From contig CALVLT010000015.1 of NCBI GenBank assembly GCA_944340905.1, positions 1 through 49,080 on the forward strand: DNA of 49,080 nucleotides. Reading direction: 5' to 3'. The notes beneath the pieces are model-generated. The model was given only the letters and a program-made list of their open reading frames with translations. It had not been told where the DNA came from and searched no databases. A program made the translations under genes and the position numbers. This document shows, one piece after another, positions 29,826 through 38,066 of the stretch. How positions within the stretch are numbered: the stretch's first letter is position 1; every line of letters begins with the position of its first letter. The stretch comes from an uncultured Clostridia bacterium. GTDB taxonomy: Bacteria > Bacillota > Clostridia > Christensenellales > Borkfalkiaceae.

Positions 29826-29864
29826 AAAACGCGGCGGCGGACGATTTGTCCGCCGCCGCGTTTT
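29826..29864 (-). terminator. Bidirectional terminator ending the small basic-protein gene
   Basis: A perfect 17-base stem: AAAACGCGGCGGCGGAC and its complement around a GATTT loop, with A-run and T-run on the two sides. It lies five bases beyond the stop codon of the minus-strand frame 29870-30112. Confidence 0.9.
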
Positions 29865-29869
29865 GCTGT

Positions 29870-30112
29870 TCAGATACGCTTTGTGGCGTTCTGAAGAATG
29901 GTTTCATTCATGCGCTTGGTATCGATCAGATATTGCAGCCAAATCAGATAATTGATCTTCATGTAAGTTTTTTTCGCCCGCCGGAACAGTCTTTTTTTAA
30001 GACGTGCAAACTGTTTTGCCGTAATGATATTGCGATCGAGCAAATCATGTAATTGGAGCAAGCCGCGTTTTCTATAATAAAAATTCATATAACAGAGGAA
30101 TGGTAAACGCAT
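29870..30112 (-). CDS. Small basic protein divergent from an XRE repressor
   Basis: An 80-residue frame rich in Lys, Arg, Leu and Tyr (LLQLHDLLDRNIITAKQFAR, LKKRLFRRAKKTYMKINYLI). No family was recognised. It is supported as a gene by three things: a good minus-strand promoter (TGGACA-17-TATCAT), a 17-base-pair terminator immediately after the stop, and a divergent XRE regulator whose candidate operator lies in the promoter spacer. No ribosome site precedes the ATG and the leader would be about two bases. Predicted helical, strongly basic; a toxin, antirepressor or DNA-binding protein are options. Composition is more A/T-rich than the neighbours. Confidence 0.62.
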   Translation of the reverse strand: MRLPFLCYMNFYYRKRGLLQLHDLLDRNIITAKQFARLKKRLFRRAKKTYMKINYLIWLQYLIDTKRMNETILQNATKRI

Positions 30113-30121
30113 CGTGATGAT

Positions 30122-30150
30122 ATGATAGCATAGAATATTCTATATGTCCA
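30122..30150 (-). promoter_or_regulatory. Promoter of the small basic-protein gene with operator-like palindrome
   Basis: On the minus strand: TGGACA (30145-30150), 17-base spacer, TATCAT (30122-30127). The spacer contains the perfect palindrome TAGAATATTCTA (30131-30142), a natural binding site for the adjacent XRE protein. Confidence 0.68.
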
Positions 30151-30155
30151 GCAAA

Positions 30156-30173
30156 ATATAGCAAATTCTATAT
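30156..30173 (+). promoter_or_regulatory. Second operator-like inverted repeat before the XRE gene
   Basis: ATATAG and CTATAT half-sites separated by six bases, overlapping a TATACT -10-like box (30171-30176) seven bases before the XRE ATG. It shares the TATAG/CTATA core with the palindrome at 30131-30142, so one repressor could bind both. Confidence 0.55.
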
Positions 30174-30183
30174 ACTAAGTAGT

Positions 30184-30396
30184 ATGGAAATCACGTTTGC
30201 GGAAATTCTGCGGGAATTTCTGATCCTCAATCAATTGTCGCAGACGGCATTTGCAAACGCGATCGGCGTCAAACAAAGTCAGGTCAGCGAATGGCTGCGC
30301 GGAAAGGCAAAGCCCGGGTACGACGCGCTGCGCAAGATGTCGCTTGCCTACGGAGTCTCCGCTGATTATTTTCTCGGACTGAAAGATCATTGGTAA
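30184..30396 (+). CDS. XRE-family helix-turn-helix regulator
   Basis: A 70-residue Cro/CI-type regulator consisting of little more than one HTH domain: FAEILREFLILNQLSQTAFA, then NAIGVKQSQVSEWLRGKAKP and YDALRKMSLAYGVSADYFLG. No ribosome site is present; a TATACT box lies seven bases upstream, so its mRNA may be leaderless. It is divergent from the small basic protein and flanked by two related palindromes, the arrangement of a phage-like or toxin-antitoxin-like repressor controlling itself and its neighbour. Confidence 0.88.
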   Translation: MEITFAEILREFLILNQLSQTAFANAIGVKQSQVSEWLRGKAKPGYDALRKMSLAYGVSADYFLGLKDHW

Positions 30397-30410
30397 ATTT
30401 ATGTTTTCAG

Positions 30411-30450
30411 CGCCGCGCCCGCCGTCCGTTCGGACGGCGGGCGCGGCGTT
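30411..30450 (+). terminator. Terminator after the XRE gene
   Basis: A perfect 17-base GC stem around GTTC, followed by TTCCCTT. Its core (CCGTCC/GGACGG) is the same kind of hairpin as at 17532-17561 and 18730-18751. Confidence 0.75.
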
Positions 30451-30503
30451 CCCTTGGGCGTTTCTATGCCCGCTTGTTATGGCGAACGATAAAAAAGAGG
30501 TAT

Positions 30504-30532
30504 TTGACAGGCGGCAAAAAGCGGGGTATAAT
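30504..30532 (+). promoter_or_regulatory. Consensus promoter of the alcohol dehydrogenase operon
   Basis: TTGACA (30504-30509), 17-base spacer, TATAAT (30527-30532). Confidence 0.92.
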
Positions 30533-30575
30533 AGAAGAAAAAAATGCGGCAGTGTGTGCCGCGGAAGGAGAAATC

Positions 30576-31742
30576 ATGCTCGGGAATTTTACCTATTGCA
30601 ATCCTACAAGACTGTATTTCGGCAAGGGGGCGATCAAAAACCTCAAGGCGGAACTGGAAAAGTACGGCAAAAACGTGCTGCTCGTCTATGGCGGCGGCTC
30701 CATCAAGAAGAACGGCATCTACGATCAGGTCGTCTCCGTTCTGAAGGAGTGCGGCAAGAACGTCACGGAGGACGCGGGCGTCATGCCCAATCCCACGGTG
30801 GAAAAACTCTACGAGGGCGTGCAGCGCGCCAGGGAGAGCAAGGCGGACCTCATCCTTGCCGTGGGCGGCGGTTCGGTGTGCGACTATGCCAAGGGAGTGT
30901 CCGTCTCCGTTCACTGCGACGAGGATCCCTGGGAAAAGTACTTCATCCGCTTTGAAGAGCCTGCCTGCCCCATCGTTCCCGTTGCCTGCGTGCTGACGAT
31001 GGTAGGCACGGGCAGCGAGATGAACGGGGGTTCCGTCATCACCAATCACGCGCAGAAACTCAAGATCGGGCACGTGTTCGGCACCGAGGTGTTCCCCAAG
31101 TTCTCCATTCTCGATCCCACCTATACCTTCACCCTGCCCAAATATCAGATGGTGTCGGGCATCTACGATATCTTCAACCATATCTGCGAGCAGTACTTCT
31201 CGGGCACGGACGACAACACGAGCGACTACCTCTCGGAGGGGCTGATGCGCTCGGTCATTCACGCCAGCCGCATCGCGGTGAAAGACCCCGCCGACTACGA
31301 GGCGCGCAGCAACATCATGTGGACGGCAACGTGGGCGCTCAACACCCTGGTTGCGATGGGCAAGGATACGGACTGGGAGGTGCACATGCTCGGCCAGGCG
31401 GTGGGCGCGCACACGGACGCCACGCACGGCATGACGCTTGCCGCCGTCTCGATGGCGTATTACCGCCACATCCTGTCCTACGGGCTTGCCAAGTTCCGCC
31501 GTTTCGCCGTCAGCGTGTGGAACGTCGATCCCGCCGGCAAGACGGATGAGCAGATCGCCGAGGAGGGGCTTGCCGCGATGGAGCGCTGGATGAAGGAGCT
31601 GGGCCTCGTCATGCACCTGAAGGAGCTGGGCGTGAACGAGGGGATGGTGGACGGGCTTGTCAGGAGCACGCTCGTCATGCAGGGGGGCTACAAGGTGCTC
31701 ACCGAAGGGGAGATCCGCACCATCTTCATGGAGAGCCTGTAA
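30576..31742 (+). CDS. Iron-containing alcohol dehydrogenase (butanol dehydrogenase-like)
   Basis: A 388-residue NAD(P)H-dependent, iron-binding group III alcohol dehydrogenase of the BDH/YqhD type, reducing aldehydes to alcohols in fermentation. The ATG at 30576 has a GGAAGGAG site. The N-terminus FTYCNPTRLYFGKGAIKNL is diagnostic; the nucleotide-binding loop is AVGGGSVCDYAKGV; iron ligands come from DIFNHICEQYFSG and HMLGQAVGAHTDATHG. It is the first gene of an operon with a flavin reductase and a TraX protein, and the leader is about 37 bases. Confidence 0.95.
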   Translation: MLGNFTYCNPTRLYFGKGAIKNLKAELEKYGKNVLLVYGGGSIKKNGIYDQVVSVLKECGKNVTEDAGVMPNPTVEKLYEGVQRARESKADLILAVGGGSVCDYAKGVSVSVHCDEDPWEKYFIRFEEPACPIVPVACVLTMVGTGSEMNGGSVITNHAQKLKIGHVFGTEVFPKFSILDPTYTFTLPKYQMVSGIYDIFNHICEQYFSGTDDNTSDYLSEGLMRSVIHASRIAVKDPADYEARSNIMWTATWALNTLVAMGKDTDWEVHMLGQAVGAHTDATHGMTLAAVSMAYYRHILSYGLAKFRRFAVSVWNVDPAGKTDEQIAEEGLAAMERWMKELGLVMHLKELGVNEGMVDGLVRSTLVMQGGYKVLTEGEIRTIFMESL

Positions 31743-31776
31743 ATTCGCAACGATCGGGAAGATCAGGGAGATCGCA

Positions 31777-32397
31777 ATGAAAGTTTTGCTTGTCAACGGC
31801 AGCCCGCGCGCCGCGGGGTGCACCTTCACGGCACTGTCGGAAGTGGCTAAGACGCTCGAAGAGGCGGGCGTTCAGACGGAAATATTCCAGCTCGGGAACA
31901 AGCCCGTGCAGGACTGCATTGCCTGCATGAAGTGCAGGGAGCTTGGCAGGTGCGTGTTTGACGACATTGCCAACGAACTCATCGAAAAGGCAAAGGGGGC
32001 GGACGGGTTCGTGTTCGGTTCCCCCGTCTACTATGCGCACCCGTCGGGCAGGGTGCAGTCGGTGCTCGACCGCGCGTTCTATGCGGGCGGCTATGCGTTT
32101 GCCTGCAAGCCCGGGGCAGCCGTCGTCTCGGCACGCAGGGGCGGCACGGCGGCGTCCTTCGACGTGCTCAATAAGTACTTCACCATCTGCTCCATGCCCG
32201 TCGTCTCCTCCACCTACTGGAACATGGTGTACGGCAAGACGCCCGAGGAAGTGCGCCGCGATGCGGAGGGCATGCAGACTATGCGCAACCTGGGCAGGAA
32301 CATGGCGTATCTTTTGAAGTGCATGCAGGCGGGCAAGGCGGCGGGGATCGAATTCCCCGCGCAGGAAAATGCCGTGCGCACCAACTTTATCCGCTGA
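31777..32397 (+). CDS. NAD(P)H-dependent FMN reductase / flavodoxin-like protein
   Basis: A 206-residue flavodoxin-fold protein. MKVLLVNGSPRAAGCTFTAL gives the FMN phosphate loop; DCIACMKCRELGRCVFDD contains four Cys in the pattern of iron-sulphur flavoproteins, which may carry a 4Fe-4S cluster; GSPVYYAHPSGRVQSVLDR is the second flavin contact. The ribosome site is GGGAG. It likely shuttles electrons between reduced ferredoxin or NAD(P)H and an acceptor in the same operon. It is intact, unlike the flavodoxin relic at 24904. Confidence 0.93.
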   Translation: MKVLLVNGSPRAAGCTFTALSEVAKTLEEAGVQTEIFQLGNKPVQDCIACMKCRELGRCVFDDIANELIEKAKGADGFVFGSPVYYAHPSGRVQSVLDRAFYAGGYAFACKPGAAVVSARRGGTAASFDVLNKYFTICSMPVVSSTYWNMVYGKTPEEVRRDAEGMQTMRNLGRNMAYLLKCMQAGKAAGIEFPAQENAVRTNFIR

Positions 32398-32401
32398 AAC
32401 C

Positions 32402-33169
32402 GTGCGGGAAAATATCTACCGCGGGTGCCTGAGCGGGAATGTGCTCAAGGTCCTCGCGTGTATCTTCATGTTCATCGACCACATCGGGATGATTTTGCTT
32501 CCCGATGTGGTCGTTTTGCGCGTGGTGGGCAGGCTTGCCATGCCGCTGTTCGCCTTCATGTTCGCGGAAGGGTGTTTCTATACGCGCCGCAGATGGCGCA
32601 GGTTTGCGCTCATTCTGGGATTGGGACTTGTGACGAGCGCCGTCATGTCCTTTGCGGAGGGCGTGGCGCAGGGGAATATCCTGATCACGTTCTCCCTGTC
32701 CTGCCTCGTCATCTACGCGCTCGACGCGCTCAAGCGCGCCGCCTTCGCGCGCGAGAGAGAAAGAACGGTGATTTTCTCCCTTGCACTCGCTGCCGCGCTC
32801 GCATTTTGCGTGGGCGTATGCGTTTTTTCGGGACTGCGCGTCGATTACGGGCTGGCAGGCGTGCTGCTGCCCGCCACGGTGCGGCTGCTCGATTTCCGCT
32901 CATATAGCGCAAAGGGGACGCTGTGCGCACTGTACACGCCCGTCACCGTCTTTTTGCTCTTTGCCATCGGCCTGCTTGCGGTTGCGCTCCTGTCAGGCAC
33001 CATACAATTGTTCTCGCTGCTTGCCATGGTGCTGCTCGTCTTTTACAGCGGCGAGCGGGGGAAATACCGCATGAAGGCGCTCTTTTACGTGTTCTATCCC
33101 GCCCACCTTGCGCTGCTCGGCGGCATCTACCTCATTCTGCACCCCGCCTTTCTTGCCACGCTGTTCTGA
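32402..33169 (+). CDS. TraX family membrane protein
   Basis: A 255-residue polytopic protein of the TraX family. On the F plasmid TraX acetylates pilin, but chromosomal members in Bacillota lack an assigned role and may acetylate cell-surface molecules. The conserved start is GNVLKVLACIFMFIDHIGMI, followed by RLAMPLFAFMFAEGCFYT; eight or so hydrophobic segments follow. The GTG at 32402, four bases after the previous stop, is chosen; an ATG at 32369 inside the previous gene is in frame. Neither has a convincing ribosome site. Confidence 0.85.
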   Translation: MRENIYRGCLSGNVLKVLACIFMFIDHIGMILLPDVVVLRVVGRLAMPLFAFMFAEGCFYTRRRWRRFALILGLGLVTSAVMSFAEGVAQGNILITFSLSCLVIYALDALKRAAFARERERTVIFSLALAAALAFCVGVCVFSGLRVDYGLAGVLLPATVRLLDFRSYSAKGTLCALYTPVTVFLLFAIGLLAVALLSGTIQLFSLLAMVLLVFYSGERGKYRMKALFYVFYPAHLALLGGIYLILHPAFLATLF

Positions 33170-33750
33170 ATGCGGAACTTGCACTTTGAATGGCGGTTGG
33201 CGGACAATCTTCGGTACTACGTCATAACTTCGCCTCTTCGAGGCTCGTGTGCCGCCTGCGGCGGCGAGCAGAGCGGAACGAAGTGGAACGAAGAATCCCC
33301 CCGTAAAGAGTAGAATCCCCCCTGTCCTTCGGACATTCCCCCTTAAAGAAAGTGTTAAGGGGGGCGAGTGACCGCGTTCTCTTGCCCGTAAGACGACGTA
33401 GCAGGGGATTCTTCGCTATCGCTCTGAATGACGTTAGCGAGCGTGAAGGGGGAGAAAAAGGCTCCCTCTGAGAGGGAGCTGTCACGAAGTGACTGAAGGA
33501 GTACTTGCCCCCCTTAACGCCCGCTAAGGGCTTTAAGAGGGGGTGGCGCGTAGCGACGGGGGGATCACTCCTTCCGCCTCGCTCCGCTCGGCACCTCCCT
33601 CAAAGAGGGAGGCATATACCGCGTTGTCGTGCCTGTAAGACAAACGCATAAGGGGGCTCACATGCGCTCTGAGTGACGGTAAACGGGCTTTGGATATCAT
33701 TCAGAGGGGCGCCGAGAGAGTTTTTTTGTTTGCAGGCGAATTTTTCCATT
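33170..33750. repeat. Interspersed repeat cluster B
   Basis: About 580 bases without a gene, built from elements also seen in clusters A and C: two GTAAGACAA elements (33377-33400, 33624-33650); GAAGAATCCCC/ATTCTTCG elements at about 33280-33297 and 33403-33432; a double-hairpin element (CTCCCTCT/AGAGGGAG plus GTCAC/GTGAC) at about 33469-33505; and a second double-hairpin type (GCCTCGCTCCGCTCGGCACC with CTCCCT/AGGGAG arm) at about 33567-33612. These look like small non-coding mobile repeats that have inserted into or next to each other. Confidence 0.75.
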
Positions 33751-33755
33751 TCGTC

Positions 33756-33784
33756 TTGCTTTTTTCGTGCAGGTATGGTATACT
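33756..33784 (+). promoter_or_regulatory. Promoter of the pyrH operon
   Basis: TTGCTT (33756-33761), 17-base spacer, TATACT (33779-33784) with an upstream TGG giving an extended -10. Confidence 0.75.
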
Positions 33785-33823
33785 TGTAAAAACGGCGGAC
33801 GCCGCAGGAGGAAGGAGTGAAAC

Positions 33824-34534
33824 ATGGCGCCGAAATACCATCGCATTCTTTTGAAACTTTCGGGCGAGGCGCTCGCGGGCGAGCAGCGGTTCGGGCTGAA
33901 CGAGAGCGTCGTTGCCAAAGTCGTCGATCAGCTCGTCAAGGTGCACGAGATGGGCGTGCAGATCGGGCTGGTCATCGGCGGGGGCAATTTCTGGCGGGGA
34001 AGGCAGGGCACCAACATGGACCGCACTACCGCCGACCACATGGGCATGCTCGCTACGGTCATGAACTCGCTTGCGATGATGGACGCCATCGAACAGCGCG
34101 GCATTCCCACGCGGGTGCAGACTGCGCTCATCATGACCTCGGTCGCCGAGCCGTATATCCTCAGAAAGACGCTGCATCACTTTGAAAAGGGGCGCATCGT
34201 CATCATGGCGTGCGGCACGGGAAATCCCTATTGTTCGACGGACACGGCGGCGGCGCAGCGCGCCTGCGAGATCGACGCGGACGTCCTGCTCATGGCAAAG
34301 AACGTGGACGGCATCTATGACAGCGACCCCGCCGTCAACCCGAACGCCAAGAAGTACGATCATCTCACCTTCAGCGACATCATCAACAAGGGGCTGAAGG
34401 CGATGGACACGACGGCGGCGACCATGTGCATGGAGAATCACGTTCCCGTTCTGGCGTTTGCGCTGGGCGACGACGATTCCATCGTGCGCGCGGTGTGCGG
34501 CGAAAAGCTGGGAACGCTCATCTCCAACGAATAA
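33824..34534 (+). CDS. pyrH: UMP kinase
   Basis: A 236-residue hexameric kinase that converts UMP to UDP for RNA, DNA and cell-wall precursor synthesis. LKLSGEALAGEQRFGL is the opening, VIGGGNFWRGRQG the phosphate loop, and STDTAAAQRACEIDADVLLM the nucleotide pocket. The ribosome site is AGGAGGAAGGAG. In many Bacillota rpsB and tsf precede pyrH; here a repeat cluster lies upstream and pyrH has its own promoter. Confidence 0.97.
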   Translation: MAPKYHRILLKLSGEALAGEQRFGLNESVVAKVVDQLVKVHEMGVQIGLVIGGGNFWRGRQGTNMDRTTADHMGMLATVMNSLAMMDAIEQRGIPTRVQTALIMTSVAEPYILRKTLHHFEKGRIVIMACGTGNPYCSTDTAAAQRACEIDADVLLMAKNVDGIYDSDPAVNPNAKKYDHLTFSDIINKGLKAMDTTAATMCMENHVPVLAFALGDDDSIVRAVCGEKLGTLISNE

Positions 34535-34565
34535 AAAAGCATAATAAGCGTAAGGAGCTTGCAAT

Positions 34566-35138
34566 ATGATAGACAACGAACAGGTACAGGAAATTTTTCT
34601 CGTTCTCGAGGACAAACTGGAAAAGACGGTCAGCGTGCTCAGGGAAGAGTTCGCCGCGGTGCGCGCGGGCAGGGCGAACCCGCACATTCTCGACAAGATC
34701 CAGGTCGAGGCATACGGCGGCATGAGCCCTTTGAACCAGCTTGGCAATATCTCCGCGCTGGACGCCAGGTGTCTTGTCATCAGCCCTTGGGATAAATCGC
34801 TGCTCAAGGCTATTGAAAAGGCGATCCTGTCCGCGAATATCGGGCTGACACCCACCAACGACGGCAACGTCATCCGCCTCGTGTTCCCCGAACTCACCGA
34901 GGAGCGCAGAAAGGAGCTGGTCAAACAGGTGCGCCGCATGGGCGAGGAGTCCAAGGTCGCCGCGCGCAACGTGCGCCGCGAGGCGATGGACGCCCTCAAG
35001 AAGATGAAGAACAACAAGGAACTTTCGGAGGACGAGAGCAAATCCTGCGAGGCGGACGTGGAAAAGAAGATCGCCGCCTGCGTCGAGGACATCGACAAGG
35101 CGGTCGCCGCCAAGGAAAAGGAGCTGCTCACCGTCTGA
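34566..35138 (+). CDS. frr: Ribosome recycling factor
   Basis: A 190-residue tRNA-mimic that, with EF-G, splits ribosomes after termination. Conserved blocks: REEFAAVRAGRANPHILDKI, then GNISALDARCLVISPWDKSL, NIGLTPTNDGNVIRLVFPEL and the C-terminal three-helix bundle. The ribosome site is AAGGAG. Its stop and the uppS start share an A (TGATG). Confidence 0.98.
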   Translation: MIDNEQVQEIFLVLEDKLEKTVSVLREEFAAVRAGRANPHILDKIQVEAYGGMSPLNQLGNISALDARCLVISPWDKSLLKAIEKAILSANIGLTPTNDGNVIRLVFPELTEERRKELVKQVRRMGEESKVAARNVRREAMDALKKMKNNKELSEDESKSCEADVEKKIAACVEDIDKAVAAKEKELLTV

Positions 35139-35821
35139 TGCCGAACGATCTTCCGCGCCATATCGCCGTCATCATGGACGGCAACGGGCGCTGGGCTAAA
35201 AAACGCCTGCTGCCCCGCGCGGCGGGCCACCGTGCAGGCATGAACCGCATGATCGGGCTTGCCGAGCACATCTTCGATCGCGGCGTGAAGTACTGCACGC
35301 TGTTCGCGCTCTCCACGGAAAACCTGTCCCGCCCCAAGGAAGAACTTGACGGGCTGTATGCGCTGTTCCGCGAATACTTTATGCGCAATGTCGATACCCT
35401 CTGCAAAAAGAGCATCGCGCTGCGCGTCATCGGCGACAGGACGCTCCTGCCCGCCGATGTCGTCGCGCTCATTGAAGAGGGGGAGCGGCGCACGGCGGAC
35501 GGCACGCGCGGCACGCTTTTGCTTGCCATCGGCTATGGCGGGCGGCAGGATATTCTCTCGGCGGTCAATACGGCGGTGCGCGGGGGAAAAGAGGTGACGC
35601 AGGAAGAATTTGTCGCCCTGCTCTCCACGGGCGGCGTGCCCGATCCCGACCTGCTCATCCGCACGGGGAAGGAGCTGCGCCTGTCCAACTTTTTGCTGTG
35701 GCAGGCGGCGTACAGCGAGCTATACTTTACGGACGTCCTGTTCCCCGATTTTTCGGATGCGGAGCTGGATAGGGCGCTTGCGGCCTATGCAGATCGTGAA
35801 CGCCGGTTCGGCAAAGTATAG
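35138..35821 (+). CDS. uppS: Isoprenyl (undecaprenyl) diphosphate synthase
   Basis: A 227-residue cis-prenyltransferase that makes the C55 lipid carrier for peptidoglycan. The catalytic Asp is D14 in HIAVIMDGNGRWAKKR; further motifs are TLFALSTENLSRPKEE and DLLIRTGKELRLSNFLLWQA, with the last Glu-containing block ELYFTDVLFPDF. It is translationally coupled to frr. Confidence 0.97.
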   Translation: MPNDLPRHIAVIMDGNGRWAKKRLLPRAAGHRAGMNRMIGLAEHIFDRGVKYCTLFALSTENLSRPKEELDGLYALFREYFMRNVDTLCKKSIALRVIGDRTLLPADVVALIEEGERRTADGTRGTLLLAIGYGGRQDILSAVNTAVRGGKEVTQEEFVALLSTGGVPDPDLLIRTGKELRLSNFLLWQAAYSELYFTDVLFPDFSDAELDRALAAYADRERRFGKV

Positions 35822-35839
35822 CACATTGGTAGAAGAAAT

Positions 35840-36883
35840 ATGGAAGATGAAAAAATGACGGAAAGCGCGCCCGAGGGCGTGCCTGTCGCTCCGAAGAAGG
35901 ACATGAGCAACGCAACGCTGCGCCTCATCACGGGTCTCGTGTATGCGCTCGTGCTGCTCGTATTTTTTGTGCTCAAAATTTTTGTGCACAAACTTTCTTT
36001 CGACGTGCTCATCGTGCTCTTCACGGTGCTCGGCACTCACGAGATGATCCGCGCGTTCGGCGATAAACTGCATAAGTCGCAGAAGATCGTCGCCATGACG
36101 TTCGCCATTCTCGTCGTCGTGACGTATATCGCCGCCGACGTCGTGTTCACCGACGTTCTGGGCGTGCAGCTGCCCGACCCCGATAACCCGATGGCGGCGG
36201 TGGGGCGCAACTATGCGCCGCACATCACGCTCATCATGTTCATTGCAGGCATTGCCATCAACTTCGGTCTGCTGGTGTTCGCGCACTCGCGCATCACGCT
36301 CGAATCGGTGGGGTATACGCTCATCGCGTACCTGTATCCCAGCGTCTTTCTCGTCATCATGACGGTCTGCAACCACCTCACCTACTATTCGGATGCGGCG
36401 ATCGCCATGGTGTTCGTCATCAGCCCCGCGGCGGACTGCCTTGCCTATACGTTCGGCAAGTCCCTCGGCAAAAAGCTGCCCGCCAAGATGGCGCCCAACG
36501 TCAGCCCCAACAAGACGCTCGTCGGCGGATTTGGCGGGCTTGTGGGCGGCGCGATCGGCGGGCTTGCGGTGTTCTTTGTCTACTACGGACTGTGCAGGTG
36601 CGTGGTGTGGACGGGGTTTGCGCAGTTCACCTTCGTTGCGCCCGCGTTCGTCTGGGAGGACCTGGGGCTGTTCATCGGCATGGGGGTGCTCGTCTCGGCG
36701 TTCGCGCAGTTCGGCGACCTGGTGGAGAGCGCGTTCAAGCGCAAGCTCGGCATCAAGGATATGGGCAATCTGCTCCCCGGGCACGGCGGTATTCTTGACC
36801 GCATCGATTCCTCGCTGTATGCGAGCCTGATCGTTGCGCTCATCTTTGTCGCGCGCATCATGTTTACGGGCGCTCCCGCATAA
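35840..36883 (+). CDS. cdsA: Phosphatidate cytidylyltransferase
   Basis: A 347-residue integral-membrane enzyme making CDP-diacylglycerol for phospholipids. It is longer than usual (about 260-280) because of an N-terminal hydrophilic stretch and extra helices. The signature is near the C-terminus: [20 protein letters not shown], preceded by [20 protein letters not shown]. Eighteen bases separate it from uppS. A weak AGAAGAAAT site precedes the ATG. A strong terminator stands between it and dxr. Confidence 0.95.
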   Translation: MEDEKMTESAPEGVPVAPKKDMSNATLRLITGLVYALVLLVFFVLKIFVHKLSFDVLIVLFTVLGTHEMIRAFGDKLHKSQKIVAMTFAILVVVTYIAADVVFTDVLGVQLPDPDNPMAAVGRNYAPHITLIMFIAGIAINFGLLVFAHSRITLESVGYTLIAYLYPSVFLVIMTVCNHLTYYSDAAIAMVFVISPAADCLAYTFGKSLGKKLPAKMAPNVSPNKTLVGGFGGLVGGAIGGLAVFFVYYGLCRCVVWTGFAQFTFVAPAFVWEDLGLFIGMGVLVSAFAQFGDLVESAFKRKLGIKDMGNLLPGHGGILDRIDSSLYASLIVALIFVARIMFTGAPA

Positions 36884-36898
36884 ATTTAGAACAGATTG

Positions 36899-36924
36899 CG
36901 CCCGCCGCAAGGCGGGCGTTTTTT
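36899..36924 (+). terminator. Strong terminator between cdsA and dxr
   Basis: Stem CGCCCGCC/GGCGGGCG with GCAA loop and six Ts, ending 11 bases before the dxr ATG. No promoter fits between it and dxr, so dxr must be expressed by read-through or from a promoter inside cdsA. Confidence 0.93.
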
Positions 36925-36935
36925 ACAGGAAGGCT

Positions 36936-38066
36936 ATGTTGAAGATCGCACTCATCGGTTGTACGGGCAGCATCGGGCGGCAGACGGCGGACGTCGTGCG
37001 CCGCTATCCCGACCGTTTCTGCTTTTCCGCGCTCGCCTGCGCGAACGCGGGGGAGGCGCTCTTTGCGCTCTGCCGCGAATTTTCTCCGCGCAGCGCGCTG
37101 TGCGCGCAGGGGGACTTTGTACCGCCCGCAGGCACCCGCCGCCTGGCGGTGCAGGATGCGGCGGCGCTGTTTGAGGACTGCGACGTCGCGCTCATCGCGG
37201 CGGGCGGCTTTGCGGGGCTGCGCTACACCCTGCTTGCGGCGCGCGCGGGGGTGCGCATCGCGCTCGCCAACAAGGAATCCCTCGTGTGCGGGGGGGAGCT
37301 TGTCCTGCGCGAGCTTGCGCGCACGGGCGCACAGCTCGTTCCCGTGGACAGCGAACATTCCGCGATCTTCCAGTGCCTTGCGTTCCGGCGCGACGCGGCA
37401 TTTGACCGGCTTGTGCTCACGGCAAGCGGCGGGCCGTTCCTTCACCTGTCGCAGGAGGAGCTGCGCCGCGTGACGGCGGCGGACGCCCTGAAACACCCCA
37501 CCTGGAAGATGGGGGCGAAGATCACCGTGGACAGCGCCACGCTGCTCAACAAGGGGTACGAGGTCATCGAGGCGCACCACCTGTACGGCGCGCCCTTTGA
37601 AAAGATCGGGGCGGTCGTGCATCCCGAGAGCATCGTGCATTCGCTCGTGTATTTTGCGGACGGCGCGGCGCTCGCGCAGCTCGGCTATCCCGACATGCGC
37701 GTTCCCATTCAGCTCGCGCTCACCTATCCCGAACGGCTGCCCTGCGAGGAGCCGCTCGATCTGGCGGCGCTGGGCAGGCTCACCTTTCTTCCCTTCCCCG
37801 CGGAAAAATTCCCCTGCTACGGGCTGGCGATCGCGGCGGGGAAGGCGGGCGGCACCCTGCCCACGGTGCTCAACGCGGCGGCGGAGGAGGCGGTGCACGC
37901 CTTCCTTGCGGGCCGTATCACTTTCCCCGCGATCGCGCAAACTATCGAAGGTGCGCTCGGCGCCTTCGCACGGGAGGAGGCGGACTGCTTTGAACGCCTT
38001 GCCGAAACGGACTCCCGCACCCGCGCCTATGCGCGCAAATCACTCTATGGAACATCTGCTTCTTGA
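36936..38066 (+). CDS. dxr: 1-deoxy-D-xylulose 5-phosphate reductoisomerase
   Basis: A 376-residue NADPH enzyme making MEP, the first committed step of isoprenoid synthesis in the non-mevalonate route, feeding uppS. LKIALIGCTGSIGRQTADVV is the nucleotide-binding start, RIALANKESLVCGGELVL and PVDSEHSAIFQCL form the metal and substrate site (Asp, Glu), and HPTWKMGAKITVDSATLLNK is family-specific. The ATG at 36936 follows AGGAAGG, just beyond a terminator. It overlaps rseP by 20 bases. Confidence 0.97.
   Translation: MLKIALIGCTGSIGRQTADVVRRYPDRFCFSALACANAGEALFALCREFSPRSALCAQGDFVPPAGTRRLAVQDAAALFEDCDVALIAAGGFAGLRYTLLAARAGVRIALANKESLVCGGELVLRELARTGAQLVPVDSEHSAIFQCLAFRRDAAFDRLVLTASGGPFLHLSQEELRRVTAADALKHPTWKMGAKITVDSATLLNKGYEVIEAHHLYGAPFEKIGAVVHPESIVHSLVYFADGAALAQLGYPDMRVPIQLALTYPERLPCEEPLDLAALGRLTFLPFPAEKFPCYGLAIAAGKAGGTLPTVLNAAAEEAVHAFLAGRITFPAIAQTIEGALGAFAREEADCFERLAETDSRTRAYARKSLYGTSAS

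Noticed and set aside
33170-33820. Repeat cluster B as a CRISPR array
   Set aside because: Repeat copies differ in spacing, orientation and sequence, and no cas genes or regular spacers are present.
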